NCBI GenBank assembly: GCA_946479185.1
Contig: CAMLFF010000133.1
Coordinates: forward strand, 1 to 8,346
DNA from: an uncultured Sphingobium sp.
GTDB taxonomy: Bacteria > Pseudomonadota > Alphaproteobacteria > Sphingomonadales > Sphingomonadaceae
Length of the DNA stretch: 8,346 nt
Direction: 5' to 3'
Shown: positions 1 through 6,286 of the stretch, piece by piece
Layout of the letters: each line of letters starts with the position of its first letter
How positions within the stretch are numbered: the first letter of the stretch is position 1
Made by a program: the position numbers and the translations under genes
The notes under the pieces: generated by a model
Database searches by the model: none
The model's input: the letters and a program-made list of their open reading frames with translations, nothing else
Told to the model about the DNA's origin: nothing

Positions 1-223
1 CATCCACGCCGATATCGTCCACGACGCTATCGATCTGCGCGATCACCATCTCGGTCGGCACTGGGTGAACGGCCTGCACCCCCAACGTATTCTGAGCCGT
101 GATGGCGGTGATGGCGGTCATCGCATGACCGCCCATCATCGTGACCGTCTTGATATCCGCCTGAATGCCGGCGCCGCCGCCCGAATCCGATCCGGCGATG
201 ATTAATATGCGTGGAATGCTCAT
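1..223 (-). CDS. thiD: Hydroxymethylpyrimidine/phosphomethylpyrimidine kinase ThiD, N-terminal part
   Basis: Only the first 74 codons are present; the gene continues past the left edge. ThiD is a cytoplasmic kinase of thiamine synthesis that phosphorylates HMP to HMP-P and then to HMP-PP. The identification rests on the N-terminal signature [13 protein letters not shown] at residues 11-23 (ribokinase-fold substrate and phosphate binding) and on TAQNTLGVQ at residues 42-50, both typical of ThiD close to the start. The start ATG at 223-221 is preceded by AAAAGG (234-229) with a 5-base spacer, so the start is secure. The gene is divergent from ynfA, with 84 bases between the two starts. It lies on the same strand as glmM and the DUF1272 gene but is separated from them by the opposed ynfA. 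A thiD riboswitch was not seen in the short leader. Confidence 0.93.
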   Translation of the reverse strand, partial: MSIPRILIIAGSDSGGGAGIQADIKTVTMMGGHAMTAITAITAQNTLGVQAVHPVPTEMVIAQIDSVVDDIGVD

Positions 224-307
224 GCGGGCCTTTTGCCGATAGCCGCGCGCGAAGTCGAGACGCACAGGTCAGATTGCTGCATCCCCCGTTCGATGCGATA
301 GCAGCGC

Positions 308-634
308 ATGACCGCGCTCATCTACCTCGCCGCCGCCCTCGCCGAGATCGCGGGCTGCTTCGCCTTCTGGGCCTGGTTCAAGCTGGATCGCTCACCGCTC
401 TGGCTGGTGCCGGGCATTGCATCGTTGATGATCTTTGCCTGGCTGCTGACGCTGGTGGATTCAGATCATGCAGGGCGCGCTTATGCGGCTTATGGCGCGG
501 TGTATATCGCGTCGGCCATTGCCTGGCTCTGGCTCGTCGAGGGCGCCCGGCCAGATCGCTGGGACATATTGGGCGCGCTGGTCTGCCTCGGCGGTGCAGC
601 GATCATCCTCTACGGCCCAAGGCACGCTGCTTAA
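308..634 (+). CDS. ynfA: YnfA family (UPF0060) small inner-membrane protein
   Basis: A 108-residue, very hydrophobic protein of the usual YnfA length. Four membrane segments can be drawn at about residues 1-20, 28-48, 58-76 and 85-103. Family hallmarks visible are the early EIAGCF (residues 13-18), the central WLLTL (45-49), the YAAYGAVY segment (59-66) and the late [15 protein letters not shown] (89-103). YnfA proteins belong to the small multidrug resistance (SMR)-like fold; the Shigella homologue has been reported to act as a small multidrug efflux transporter, but the substrate here is unknown. The ATG at 308 has no clear Shine-Dalgarno sequence. The gene is divergent from thiD and converges on the DUF1272 gene, with the two stop codons overlapping by 4 bases (631-634) and no terminator between them. 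It interrupts an otherwise minus-strand run of genes. Confidence 0.9.
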   Translation: MTALIYLAAALAEIAGCFAFWAWFKLDRSPLWLVPGIASLMIFAWLLTLVDSDHAGRAYAAYGAVYIASAIAWLWLVEGARPDRWDILGALVCLGGAAIILYGPRHAA

Positions 635-855
635 ATCTTGAACCGACGCTCCGTAGACGCCGGATGATCCGCCAGCGCCTTGCCCTGACGGGCTGGCCGG
701 TCGAGCATTTCGCCGCCGCAATTGGGGCAGCGATCATCCAGCAGCTCGCTACATTGCGCGCAAAAGGTGCATTCGAACGAGCAGATGAACGCCCCGCCCT
801 CATCGGCGGGCAGATCAACGCCGCAGCGCTCGCAATCGGGGCGCATCTCAAGCAT
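631..855 (-). CDS. DUF1272 domain protein (small cysteine-rich, probable zinc binding)
   Basis: A 74-residue protein matching the DUF1272 pattern: a start of the form MLEMRP, then CERC (residues 8-11), a [11 protein letters not shown] block (25-35) and CPNCGG (43-48), with a basic tail containing HPAST. The eight cysteines (8, 11, 25, 29, 32, 35, 43, 46) suggest two zinc sites in a zinc-ribbon-like fold; this is inference, as the family has no established function. The start at 855 is preferred because the family begins there and a GGAG lies 7 bases upstream (866-863). A longer in-frame extension to a TTG at 906 lies wholly inside glmM and lacks family similarity. The ATG sits inside the glmM end, overlapping by 8 bases (ATGCTTGA), which points to translational coupling with glmM. 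The stop overlaps the ynfA stop. Confidence 0.88.
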   Translation of the reverse strand: MLEMRPDCERCGVDLPADEGGAFICSFECTFCAQCSELLDDRCPNCGGEMLDRPARQGKALADHPASTERRFKI

Positions 856-2206
856 TGGCTGGCTCCGCTGCTGCGCTGGCCACCGCATCGCAAATGCGCT
901 CGACAAGCCGCTTCACCTGCTCCCCATCGTCACCCTCCGCCATCACGCGGATGACAGGCTCGGTGCCGGATGGGCGAATGACAAGCCGCCCACTCCCCTC
1001 AAGCTCCGACTCGGCCTGCGCGATCACGGCCTGCACGCTCGGCGCATTCAATGGCTTCCCCCCAGCAAAACGCACATTTTTGAGCAATTGCGGCACCGGC
1101 TCAAACTGCCGCAGCAATTCACTCGCGCGTTTGCCGCTATCCACCAGTGCCGCCAGCACTTGCAGCGCGGCAATCGTGCCGTCGCCCGTCGTGGCATAAT
1201 CGGAGAGGATCATGTGGCCGGATTGCTCGCCGCCCACATTGCAGCCGCGCACCTTCATCTCGGCCAGCACATAGCGATCGCCCACCTTGGTGCGGATCAG
1301 CGGAATGCCCTGCTTTGCCAGCATCCGCTCAAGACCGAGGTTGGACATGACCGTTGCGACCACGCCATCGCCCTTGAGCATGCCCTGCCGCGCCCAGCTC
1401 GTGCCGATCAGCGCCATGATCTGATCGCCATCCACAATCGCGCCGGTCTCATCGACCACGATCAGCCGGTCGGCATCGCCATCCAGCGCAATGCCAATGT
1501 CCGCGCCGGATGCGACGACGGTCTCCTGCAACAGCATCGGCGCGGTCGATCCGCAGCCATCATTGATGTTCGTGCCGTTGGGCGTCACGCCTACCGTCAC
1601 GAGCTCCGCGCCTAGCTCCCAGAGCGTGGCGGGTGCCGTATTGTAAGCCGCACCATTGGCGCAATCGAGCGCGATCTTGAGGCCATCAAGCCGCAAATGC
1701 TCTGGGAATGTCGACTTCACAAAGTGGATATAGCGCCCGCGCCCATCCTCCACGCGCCGCGCCCGACCGATCAGCTCAGCCTCCGCGAGCGGCATATCGC
1801 CACCCTCGATCAGCGCCTCGATCTTCTCCTCATCCTCATCGGAGAGCTTATAACCATCCGGCCCAAACAGCTTGATACCATTGTCATAAAAGGGATTATG
1901 GCTCGCCGAGATCATCACGCCAAGATCCGCCCGCATCGAGGCCGCGAGCATCGCCACCGCAGGCGTCGGGATCGGCCCGAACTGCACCACATCCATGCCG
2001 ACGCTGGTGAAGCCCGCCACCAGCGCATTTTCGATCATATAGCCCGAAAGCCGCGTATCCTTGCCGATGACGACGCGGTGGCGATGGCTGCCGCGCATGA
2101 AGTGCCGCCCCGCAGCCATGCCGACCCGCATGGCCATTTCCGCCGTCATGGGCGATGTGTTGGTGCGGCCGCGAATGCCGTCCGTGCCGAAAAAACGTCT
2201 GCTCAT
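848..2206 (-). CDS. glmM: Phosphoglucosamine mutase GlmM
   Basis: A 452-residue cytoplasmic enzyme, close to the usual length of about 445. It converts glucosamine-6-phosphate to glucosamine-1-phosphate on the route to UDP-GlcNAc for peptidoglycan and lipopolysaccharide. All catalytic elements of the alpha-D-phosphohexomutase superfamily are visible: the N-terminal FGTDGIRG (residues 6-13), the phosphoserine loop [14 protein letters not shown] (99-112, with Ser102 as the expected phosphoserine), the metal-binding DGDADR (242-247), the sugar-binding GGEQSGH (325-331) and the phosphate-binding [14 protein letters not shown] (411-424). The start ATG at 2206 has AAGGA 6 bases upstream (2217-2213). 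It lies 45 bases downstream of the peptide transporter on the same strand, and its stop overlaps the DUF1272 start, so co-transcription is likely. No terminator or clear promoter was seen in the 45-base gap. Confidence 0.97.
   Translation of the reverse strand: MSRRFFGTDGIRGRTNTSPMTAEMAMRVGMAAGRHFMRGSHRHRVVIGKDTRLSGYMIENALVAGFTSVGMDVVQFGPIPTPAVAMLAASMRADLGVMISASHNPFYDNGIKLFGPDGYKLSDEDEEKIEALIEGGDMPLAEAELIGRARRVEDGRGRYIHFVKSTFPEHLRLDGLKIALDCANGAAYNTAPATLWELGAELVTVGVTPNGTNINDGCGSTAPMLLQETVVASGADIGIALDGDADRLIVVDETGAIVDGDQIMALIGTSWARQGMLKGDGVVATVMSNLGLERMLAKQGIPLIRTKVGDRYVLAEMKVRGCNVGGEQSGHMILSDYATTGDGTIAALQVLAALVDSGKRASELLRQFEPVPQLLKNVRFAGGKPLNAPSVQAVIAQAESELEGSGRLVIRPSGTEPVIRVMAEGDDGEQVKRLVERICDAVASAAAEPANA
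863..866 (-). promoter_or_regulatory. Ribosome binding site deciding the DUF1272 start
   Basis: GGAG on the minus strand lies 7 bases before the ATG at 855-853, within the last codons of glmM. It supports the 74-residue form over the longer TTG-initiated reading and fits translation restarting at the glmM stop. Confidence 0.6.
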
Positions 2207-2251
2207 GTCGCGTCCTTAGCGAAGCGGCGCGTAGCCACGCCAGCCCTTTCC

Positions 2252-3835
2252 TCAGCCCATCGATCCCGGCGCCTGTCGCAGACCCTCTTCGGGCCGTGGA
2301 TCGACCGGCTCATCATCTTCCTTGAGCGTATCGAGATGCATCAGCTTGGTGATGAAGGGGGAGACGACCAGCACGGCCACGGCGATGCCCATCGTCCACC
2401 AGCCGATGGTGCTGTAAACCGCCAGCGTCGCTTCCTTCGTCATCTCGCCGTCATGGCCGCCCGTTGCCTCGCCAATCTTGCCCGCCACGAAGTTGCCGAC
2501 CGCCGACATGTAAAACCAGGCGCCCATGATGAGGCTGGCAAGCTGACGCGGCGCCAAGCGGTTCATCGCCGAAAGGCCAACAGGGGAGAGGCAAAGCTCA
2601 CCGGTCGTCGCGAACAGATAGATAAGGAACACGTAGATGACGGGCGTCATCGCCGCCATGCCCACCGATTGCGCACCCCACACGAAGACGAGGAAGGAAA
2701 GGCCGACCTGCGCGAGCGCCAAACCGAATTTGGCAGGCGCCGAGGGCTCCCAACCGCGTCGCGCCAGCGCTACCCAGAGCCAAGCGAACAATGGCCCCAA
2801 GATGATGATGTAGATCGGGTTGACCGCCTGGAAGATCGATGCCGGAACGCCTGCGCGATCCACATAACGATCCGTATAGAGATTGAGGCTGCCACCCGCC
2901 TGCTCGAACAGGCCCCAGAAAACCGGGTTAAGGGCGATCAGAAACAGAATGGCGAAGATGCGATCCCGCGCATGTTTTTCCATCTTGAGCGCGGTGAACA
3001 GCACATAGCCGAGCAGCGCAACGCCCGCCACGATGAGCAGATTCTGGATGATGCCCTGATATTGCACGAGGAACCAGATGACCGCGATGGACGCGATGCC
3101 AATGCCATACAGCAGCCACTCGAAGCGGACCGTCATCGGCTTTGGCGGCTCGCCCTTGCCCATGAGGAACGGCTTGCCGAGCACGAACACGACGGCGCCC
3201 AGCAACATCCCAAGGCCCGCTGCGCCAAAGCCATATTTCCAGCCATAGGTCTCGCCCAGCCAGCCCGCGAGGATCGTGCCGATGGCCGCGCCCACATTGA
3301 TGCCGACATAGAAGATCGTATAGGCGCCATCGCGGCGCGGATCGGTGAGGCCATACATCTGGCCGACCAGCACGGAGATATTGGCTTTTAGGAAGCCCGA
3401 GCCGACCACGATGCAGGAAAGCGCCAGCCAGAAGATGTTGATCGTCGGATCAGCCTGTCCGCCCACCCCCTCGAACGCCATCAGGATGTGACCCACCGTG
3501 AGGATAAGCGCGCCGAACAGCACAGCCTTGCGCTGGCCAAGATAACGGTCGGCCAGATAGCCGCCCAGCACCGGCGTGATGTAAACAAGGCTGGTATAGG
3601 CACCATAAACAAGGTTCGCCTGCCCATCACTGAACACCCAATGCTTGGTCAGGTAGAAAATCAGCAGCGCGCGCATGCCATAATAGGAGAAGCGCTCCCA
3701 CATCTCTGCAAAGAACAGGATGTAGAGGCCCTTGGGGTGCCCCAGAAACTCGGCCTTCCGACTGGAAAGGCCAATGGCACCTCCAATCAGGAGGACAAGC
3801 AGCACGCCCAGCGCAGCGGCGGGAAAAATGGTCAT
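2252..3835 (-). CDS. POT/PTR2 family peptide MFS transporter (di-/tripeptide:proton symporter)
   Basis: A 527-residue inner-membrane protein of the proton-coupled oligopeptide transporter family, expected to import di- and tripeptides with protons. Diagnostic features are the ExxERFxYYG motif in the first family helix (Glu44, Glu47, Arg48, Gly53), the GGYLADRYLGQRKAVLFG loop after the second helix (91-108), GSGFLKANIS in helix 4 with Lys150, FYVGINVGAAIG (175-186), FEQAGGSLNLYTDR in helix 7 with Glu311 (310-323), and GELCLSPVGLSAMNRLAP in helix 10 with Glu413 (412-429). Many long hydrophobic segments fit 12-14 helices. An extra hydrophobic segment (about residues 4-22) precedes the ExxERF helix. 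The start at 3835 has AGGGAG 5 bases upstream (3846-3841). The C-terminal tail, rich in Asp, Glu and Pro, is cytoplasmic by prediction. Exact substrate preference cannot be read from sequence. Confidence 0.95.
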   Translation of the reverse strand: MTIFPAAALGVLLVLLIGGAIGLSSRKAEFLGHPKGLYILFFAEMWERFSYYGMRALLIFYLTKHWVFSDGQANLVYGAYTSLVYITPVLGGYLADRYLGQRKAVLFGALILTVGHILMAFEGVGGQADPTINIFWLALSCIVVGSGFLKANISVLVGQMYGLTDPRRDGAYTIFYVGINVGAAIGTILAGWLGETYGWKYGFGAAGLGMLLGAVVFVLGKPFLMGKGEPPKPMTVRFEWLLYGIGIASIAVIWFLVQYQGIIQNLLIVAGVALLGYVLFTALKMEKHARDRIFAILFLIALNPVFWGLFEQAGGSLNLYTDRYVDRAGVPASIFQAVNPIYIIILGPLFAWLWVALARRGWEPSAPAKFGLALAQVGLSFLVFVWGAQSVGMAAMTPVIYVFLIYLFATTGELCLSPVGLSAMNRLAPRQLASLIMGAWFYMSAVGNFVAGKIGEATGGHDGEMTKEATLAVYSTIGWWTMGIAVAVLVVSPFITKLMHLDTLKEDDEPVDPRPEEGLRQAPGSMG

Positions 3836-3998
3836 GGGAGCTCCCTGTTTCGCGGCGCCATCATGCTCTGCGGCGCTGCGTTGATGGCTGAAACCTAAAG
3901 ATAATCCCGGCCAAGTAAAATGCGTTTTTATCGCGCGGGCTTGCGAACCGCTCGCAATCCCCCTTGGCGTAGCGTCAACTATTGGCTAGCGCTTGCTT
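3836..3998. promoter_or_regulatory. Divergent intergenic region between the peptide transporter and the nitroreductase
   Basis: These 163 bases separate two divergent starts and must hold promoters for both. The central part (about 3893-3932) is AT-richer than its surroundings, with runs such as TAAAAT and TTTTTAT. I could not fix a convincing -35/-10 pair with 16-18 base spacing on either strand. The region holds one perfect short inverted repeat, listed separately. No riboswitch or attenuator was recognised. Confidence 0.5.
3941..3957. promoter_or_regulatory. Candidate operator: inverted repeat TTGCGA-N5-TCGCAA
   Basis: A perfect 6-base inverted repeat with a 5-base spacer (17 bases in all) lies 42 bases before the nitroreductase ATG and 106 bases before the transporter ATG. 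Its position in a divergent promoter region suits a regulator operator, and its spacing resembles dimeric HTH regulator sites. It could equally be chance in GC-rich DNA; no regulator can be assigned. Confidence 0.3.
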
Positions 3999-4580
3999 AT
4001 GTTCAACAATCTCTCCTCAATTCCCGCTTATCTGGCCAGTCGCCGCTCGGGCAAACCGCGTGATCTTGGCGCGCCCGGCCCGGATATGACTCAGCTGCGC
4101 GAGATGGTGCAGATCGCCACACGCACGCCCGATCATGGCAAGCTGGCGCCTTGGCGCTTCGTCATTGTGCCCGATGACCAGCGCGAGGCCTTGGCGGCGT
4201 TGCTCACCAAAAGCTATCTGGCCGAGAAGCCGGAGGCTGGCAGGCTTGAGCTGGACGCAATGGTGCAGTTTGCGCATCAGGCGCCTGCGCTGGTGGTGGT
4301 ACTGTCCTCCCCCAACCCGCAATCGAAAATCCCGGTTTGGGAGCAGGAGCTTTCCACCGGTGCCGCAATCATGAACCTGCTCCACGCCACGCATGCCATG
4401 GGCTTTGCGGGCGGCTGGCTCACCGCCTGGCCCAGCTATAATGATGATGTGCGCGACGCCTTTGGCACCAAGGATGAGCGCATCGCCGGCTTCGTTTTCA
4501 TCGGCACGCCAACGCGTCCCCTCGATGAGAGACCTCGGCCGGAACTGGACGATGTGCTGAGCGTCTGGTCAGGCGTCTGA
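3999..4580 (+). CDS. Nitroreductase family protein (YdjA-like FMN oxidoreductase)
   Basis: A 193-residue protein with the FMN-dependent nitroreductase fold of the short YdjA type. Expected activity is NAD(P)H-dependent reduction of nitro-aromatics, quinones or similar compounds in the cytoplasm as a homodimer; the natural substrate is unknown. Visible hallmarks are RTPDHGKLAPWRF (residues 42-54), the FMN-phosphate region of YdjA-like proteins, then FAHQAPALVVVLS (91-103), the helix QELSTGAAIMNLLHATHAMGF (116-136) lining the flavin site, GGWLTAW (138-144) and the C-terminal FVFIGTP (165-171). ATG at 3999 is chosen; a TTG two codons earlier (3993) is possible but gains nothing. No good Shine-Dalgarno is seen before either. 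It is divergent from the peptide transporter and lies 62 bases before the GntR gene on the same strand. Confidence 0.9.
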   Translation: MFNNLSSIPAYLASRRSGKPRDLGAPGPDMTQLREMVQIATRTPDHGKLAPWRFVIVPDDQREALAALLTKSYLAEKPEAGRLELDAMVQFAHQAPALVVVLSSPNPQSKIPVWEQELSTGAAIMNLLHATHAMGFAGGWLTAWPSYNDDVRDAFGTKDERIAGFVFIGTPTRPLDERPRPELDDVLSVWSGV

Positions 4581-4642
4581 GCCCGAGATCGCGCTAACCC
4601 CGCGCGCTTGACCGGCTCGCTGTATTATGTCACCAAAGCAGC

Positions 4643-4990
4643 ATGATCGATGATGGCCGGCCCGTCTATCTCCGCCTGCGTGACCAGATTGCAGCGACCA
4701 TATTGGATGGCCGCTATGGCGATGGTGACATGCTGCCGTCCGTCCGCGCATTCGCGCTGCAACAGGGCGCCAATCCCCTCACCGTCGCAAAGGCTTATCA
4801 AAGCTTTCAGGATGATGGGCTGGTCCAGGTGAAGCGCGGTGTCGGCATGTTCGTCGTGCCCGGCGCCTCGCGAAAATTGCGCGCAATGGAGCGCGAGCGT
4901 TTCTTCTCGGTCGTATGGCCCCCCGTTGCCGACCAGATGCACCGCATCGGCATCAGTCTGGATGAGTTGACCGAGTGGCACGAGCTTTAG
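4643..4990 (+). CDS. GntR family transcriptional regulator, YtrA-type
   Basis: A 115-residue DNA-binding protein. Residues about 7-73 form the GntR winged helix-turn-helix: PVYLRLRDQI (7-16), LPSVRAFALQ (31-40), the recognition helix around NPLTVAKAYQSFQDDGL (44-60), then the wing VKRGVGMFV (63-71). The remaining roughly 42 residues are too short for a FadR, HutC or aminotransferase-like effector domain and fit the two-helix dimerisation tail of the YtrA subfamily. YtrA members usually repress a neighbouring ABC transporter operon in which they are encoded. No ABC transporter is in this window, so the target is unknown; autoregulation is plausible. The start ATG at 4643 has only a weak ribosome site. 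The gene converges on prsR with 9 bases between the stops and no recognisable terminator. Confidence 0.9.
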   Translation: MIDDGRPVYLRLRDQIAATILDGRYGDGDMLPSVRAFALQQGANPLTVAKAYQSFQDDGLVQVKRGVGMFVVPGASRKLRAMERERFFSVVWPPVADQMHRIGISLDELTEWHEL

Positions 4991-4999
4991 GCTCCCGGC

Positions 5000-6286
5000 C
5001 TAGCCCTGCAGATTATAGGTCTTCATCAGTTCGTATAATTTGGGCCGGCTGACGCCAAGTGTCCGCGCCGCTTCCGAAACATTCCCAGCAGACCGGGCGA
5101 GCGCGCGGCGGATTGCCTGCTGCTCCGCTGCCTCGCGGGCTGCACGCAAGCTGATGACTTGCTCCTCAGCACCATCTGTTGTCGGCAGATCGAGCAACGC
5201 CGCGTTCACCAGCTTGCCATCGGCAAGGGCAACCGCGCGCTGCACGCGATTTTCCAACTCGCGGACATTCCCCGGCCAATCCCATCCATCGATAGCCGCG
5301 ATCGCATCGGGGGTCAGTCCTTTCACCTGAGGATTGAGTTTCGCTGCAAAGCGCGTGAGGAAATGGCGCGCCAACAGCACGGCATCGCCCGTACGCTCGG
5401 CAAGCGCGGGGACACGCAGCGAGACCTCCGACAAGCGATAATAAAGATCCTCGCGGAACTGCCCGTCCGCGACCATCGCCTCCAGATCCCGATGCGTCGC
5501 GCAGATGATCCGCAAATCGGCGCGCTTCGCGTCCCGTTCAACAAGCAGCTGGAGCAGCCTGTTTTGTAGCGCCGCCGGAATATCGGCGATCTCATCGAGG
5601 AAAAGCGTGCCAGCTTGAGGCGAGCTTAAAAACGCCGCCTCCAGCTGCGTCTGCGATATTGCCGCGCAATCGATCGCAATGAATGGCGCTTTCGACCGCG
5701 CGCTGCAATCATGCAGTCCCCCCGCCAGCAATGCTTTCCCTGTACCGACGGCCCCCAGTAGCAGAACGGTCGCACTGCTATCGGCAACCCGCTCAATCAT
5801 GCGCGTCACCTGCAGCATCTCGGGCGCCGCGGTGATCACATGTCCCAGGGCACGATGGTCGGCAGGCGCCGCTTGGGCCAGGCGCCTATTCTCCTCCTCC
5901 AGCGCATGGACATGGAAGGCGCGCGCGACGATATGCCCAAGCGAGCCGATATCGAGCGGCTTTTGATAGAAATCCCACGCGCCCTGCGCGATCGCCTGCT
6001 GGGCACTCGCCCGATCGCTATGGCCCGATGCGACGATGATTTTCGTGCCGGGCCGCTCAGCCAATATCTGCGCCAGAACTGCCATGCCCTCGCTCGTGCC
6101 ATCCGGGTCCGGCGGCAATCCAAGGTCCAGCGTCACGACATCCGGCGTCTGCGCGCGGAAGATCTCCAGCGCTTCTTCCCGGTCCCCTGCAATGAACAGC
6201 TGATAGCCCTCATACGCCCAGCGCAACTGCCGCTGCAGACCAGGGTCATCCTCGATGATGAGCAGTTTGGGGCGCGTATCAGCCAT
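5000..6286 (-). CDS. prsR: PrsR: XrtA/PEP-CTERM system response regulator, lacking the GAFTGA loop
   Basis: A 428-residue response regulator. The receiver domain (about 1-125) has the acidic pair Asp13/Asp14, phospho-acceptor Asp54, Ser87 and Lys109-Pro110. The AAA+ domain (about 150-370) has Walker A GAVGTGK (178-184), Walker B GTLFLDE (226-232), sensor I ATHRDL (263-268), arginine-finger segment FREDLYYRL (277-285) and sensor II WPGNVRELENRV (337-348). A Fis-type HTH occupies about 388-426. Pairing with PrsK and the GHSDRASAQQAI and FYQKPLD segments identify the PEP-CTERM family regulator, which in other bacteria works with sigma54. Here the segment between CAAI (207-210) and Walker B is about 18 residues shorter than in NtrC and has no GAFTGA; a second loop (about 249-257) is about 8 residues short. 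Walker A lacks the usual GESGTGKE flanks. The ATG overlaps the prsK stop by one base; AGGGG lies 7 bases upstream. Confidence 0.92.
   Translation of the reverse strand: MADTRPKLLIIEDDPGLQRQLRWAYEGYQLFIAGDREEALEIFRAQTPDVVTLDLGLPPDPDGTSEGMAVLAQILAERPGTKIIVASGHSDRASAQQAIAQGAWDFYQKPLDIGSLGHIVARAFHVHALEEENRRLAQAAPADHRALGHVITAAPEMLQVTRMIERVADSSATVLLLGAVGTGKALLAGGLHDCSARSKAPFIAIDCAAISQTQLEAAFLSSPQAGTLFLDEIADIPAALQNRLLQLLVERDAKRADLRIICATHRDLEAMVADGQFREDLYYRLSEVSLRVPALAERTGDAVLLARHFLTRFAAKLNPQVKGLTPDAIAAIDGWDWPGNVRELENRVQRAVALADGKLVNAALLDLPTTDGAEEQVISLRAAREAAEQQAIRRALARSAGNVSEAARTLGVSRPKLYELMKTYNLQG

Noticed and set aside
856..906. N-terminal extension of the DUF1272 protein to a TTG at 906
   Set aside because: The added residues lie fully inside glmM, do not resemble the family, and the ATG at 855 has a better ribosome site.
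722..1615. Plus-strand open frame of 297 codons opposite DUF1272 and glmM
   Set aside because: It overlaps the catalytic part of glmM in antisense, and its His/Arg/Ala-rich composition is typical of an antisense shadow.
1697..3391. Long open frame (564 codons) on the plus strand opposite glmM and the peptide transporter
   Set aside because: It spans two well-supported minus-strand genes and the gap between them. Its product is rich in Arg, His, Asp and Ala with no recognisable domain, as expected for an antisense shadow in GC-rich DNA.
4608..4628. TTGACC and TATTAT before the GntR gene as a sigma70 promoter
   Set aside because: The two hexamers are only 9 bases apart, far from the required 16-18, so they cannot act as one promoter.
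4990..5005. GGCT...AGCC hairpin between the convergent GntR and prsR stops as a terminator
   Set aside because: The stem is only 4 base pairs with an 8-base loop and no T run on either strand.
5000..6286. prsR as a pseudogene because of its loop losses
   Set aside because: The frame is open throughout, and the receiver, Walker A and B, arginine-finger, sensor II and HTH elements are all kept; overlap with an intact prsK argues for a working gene.
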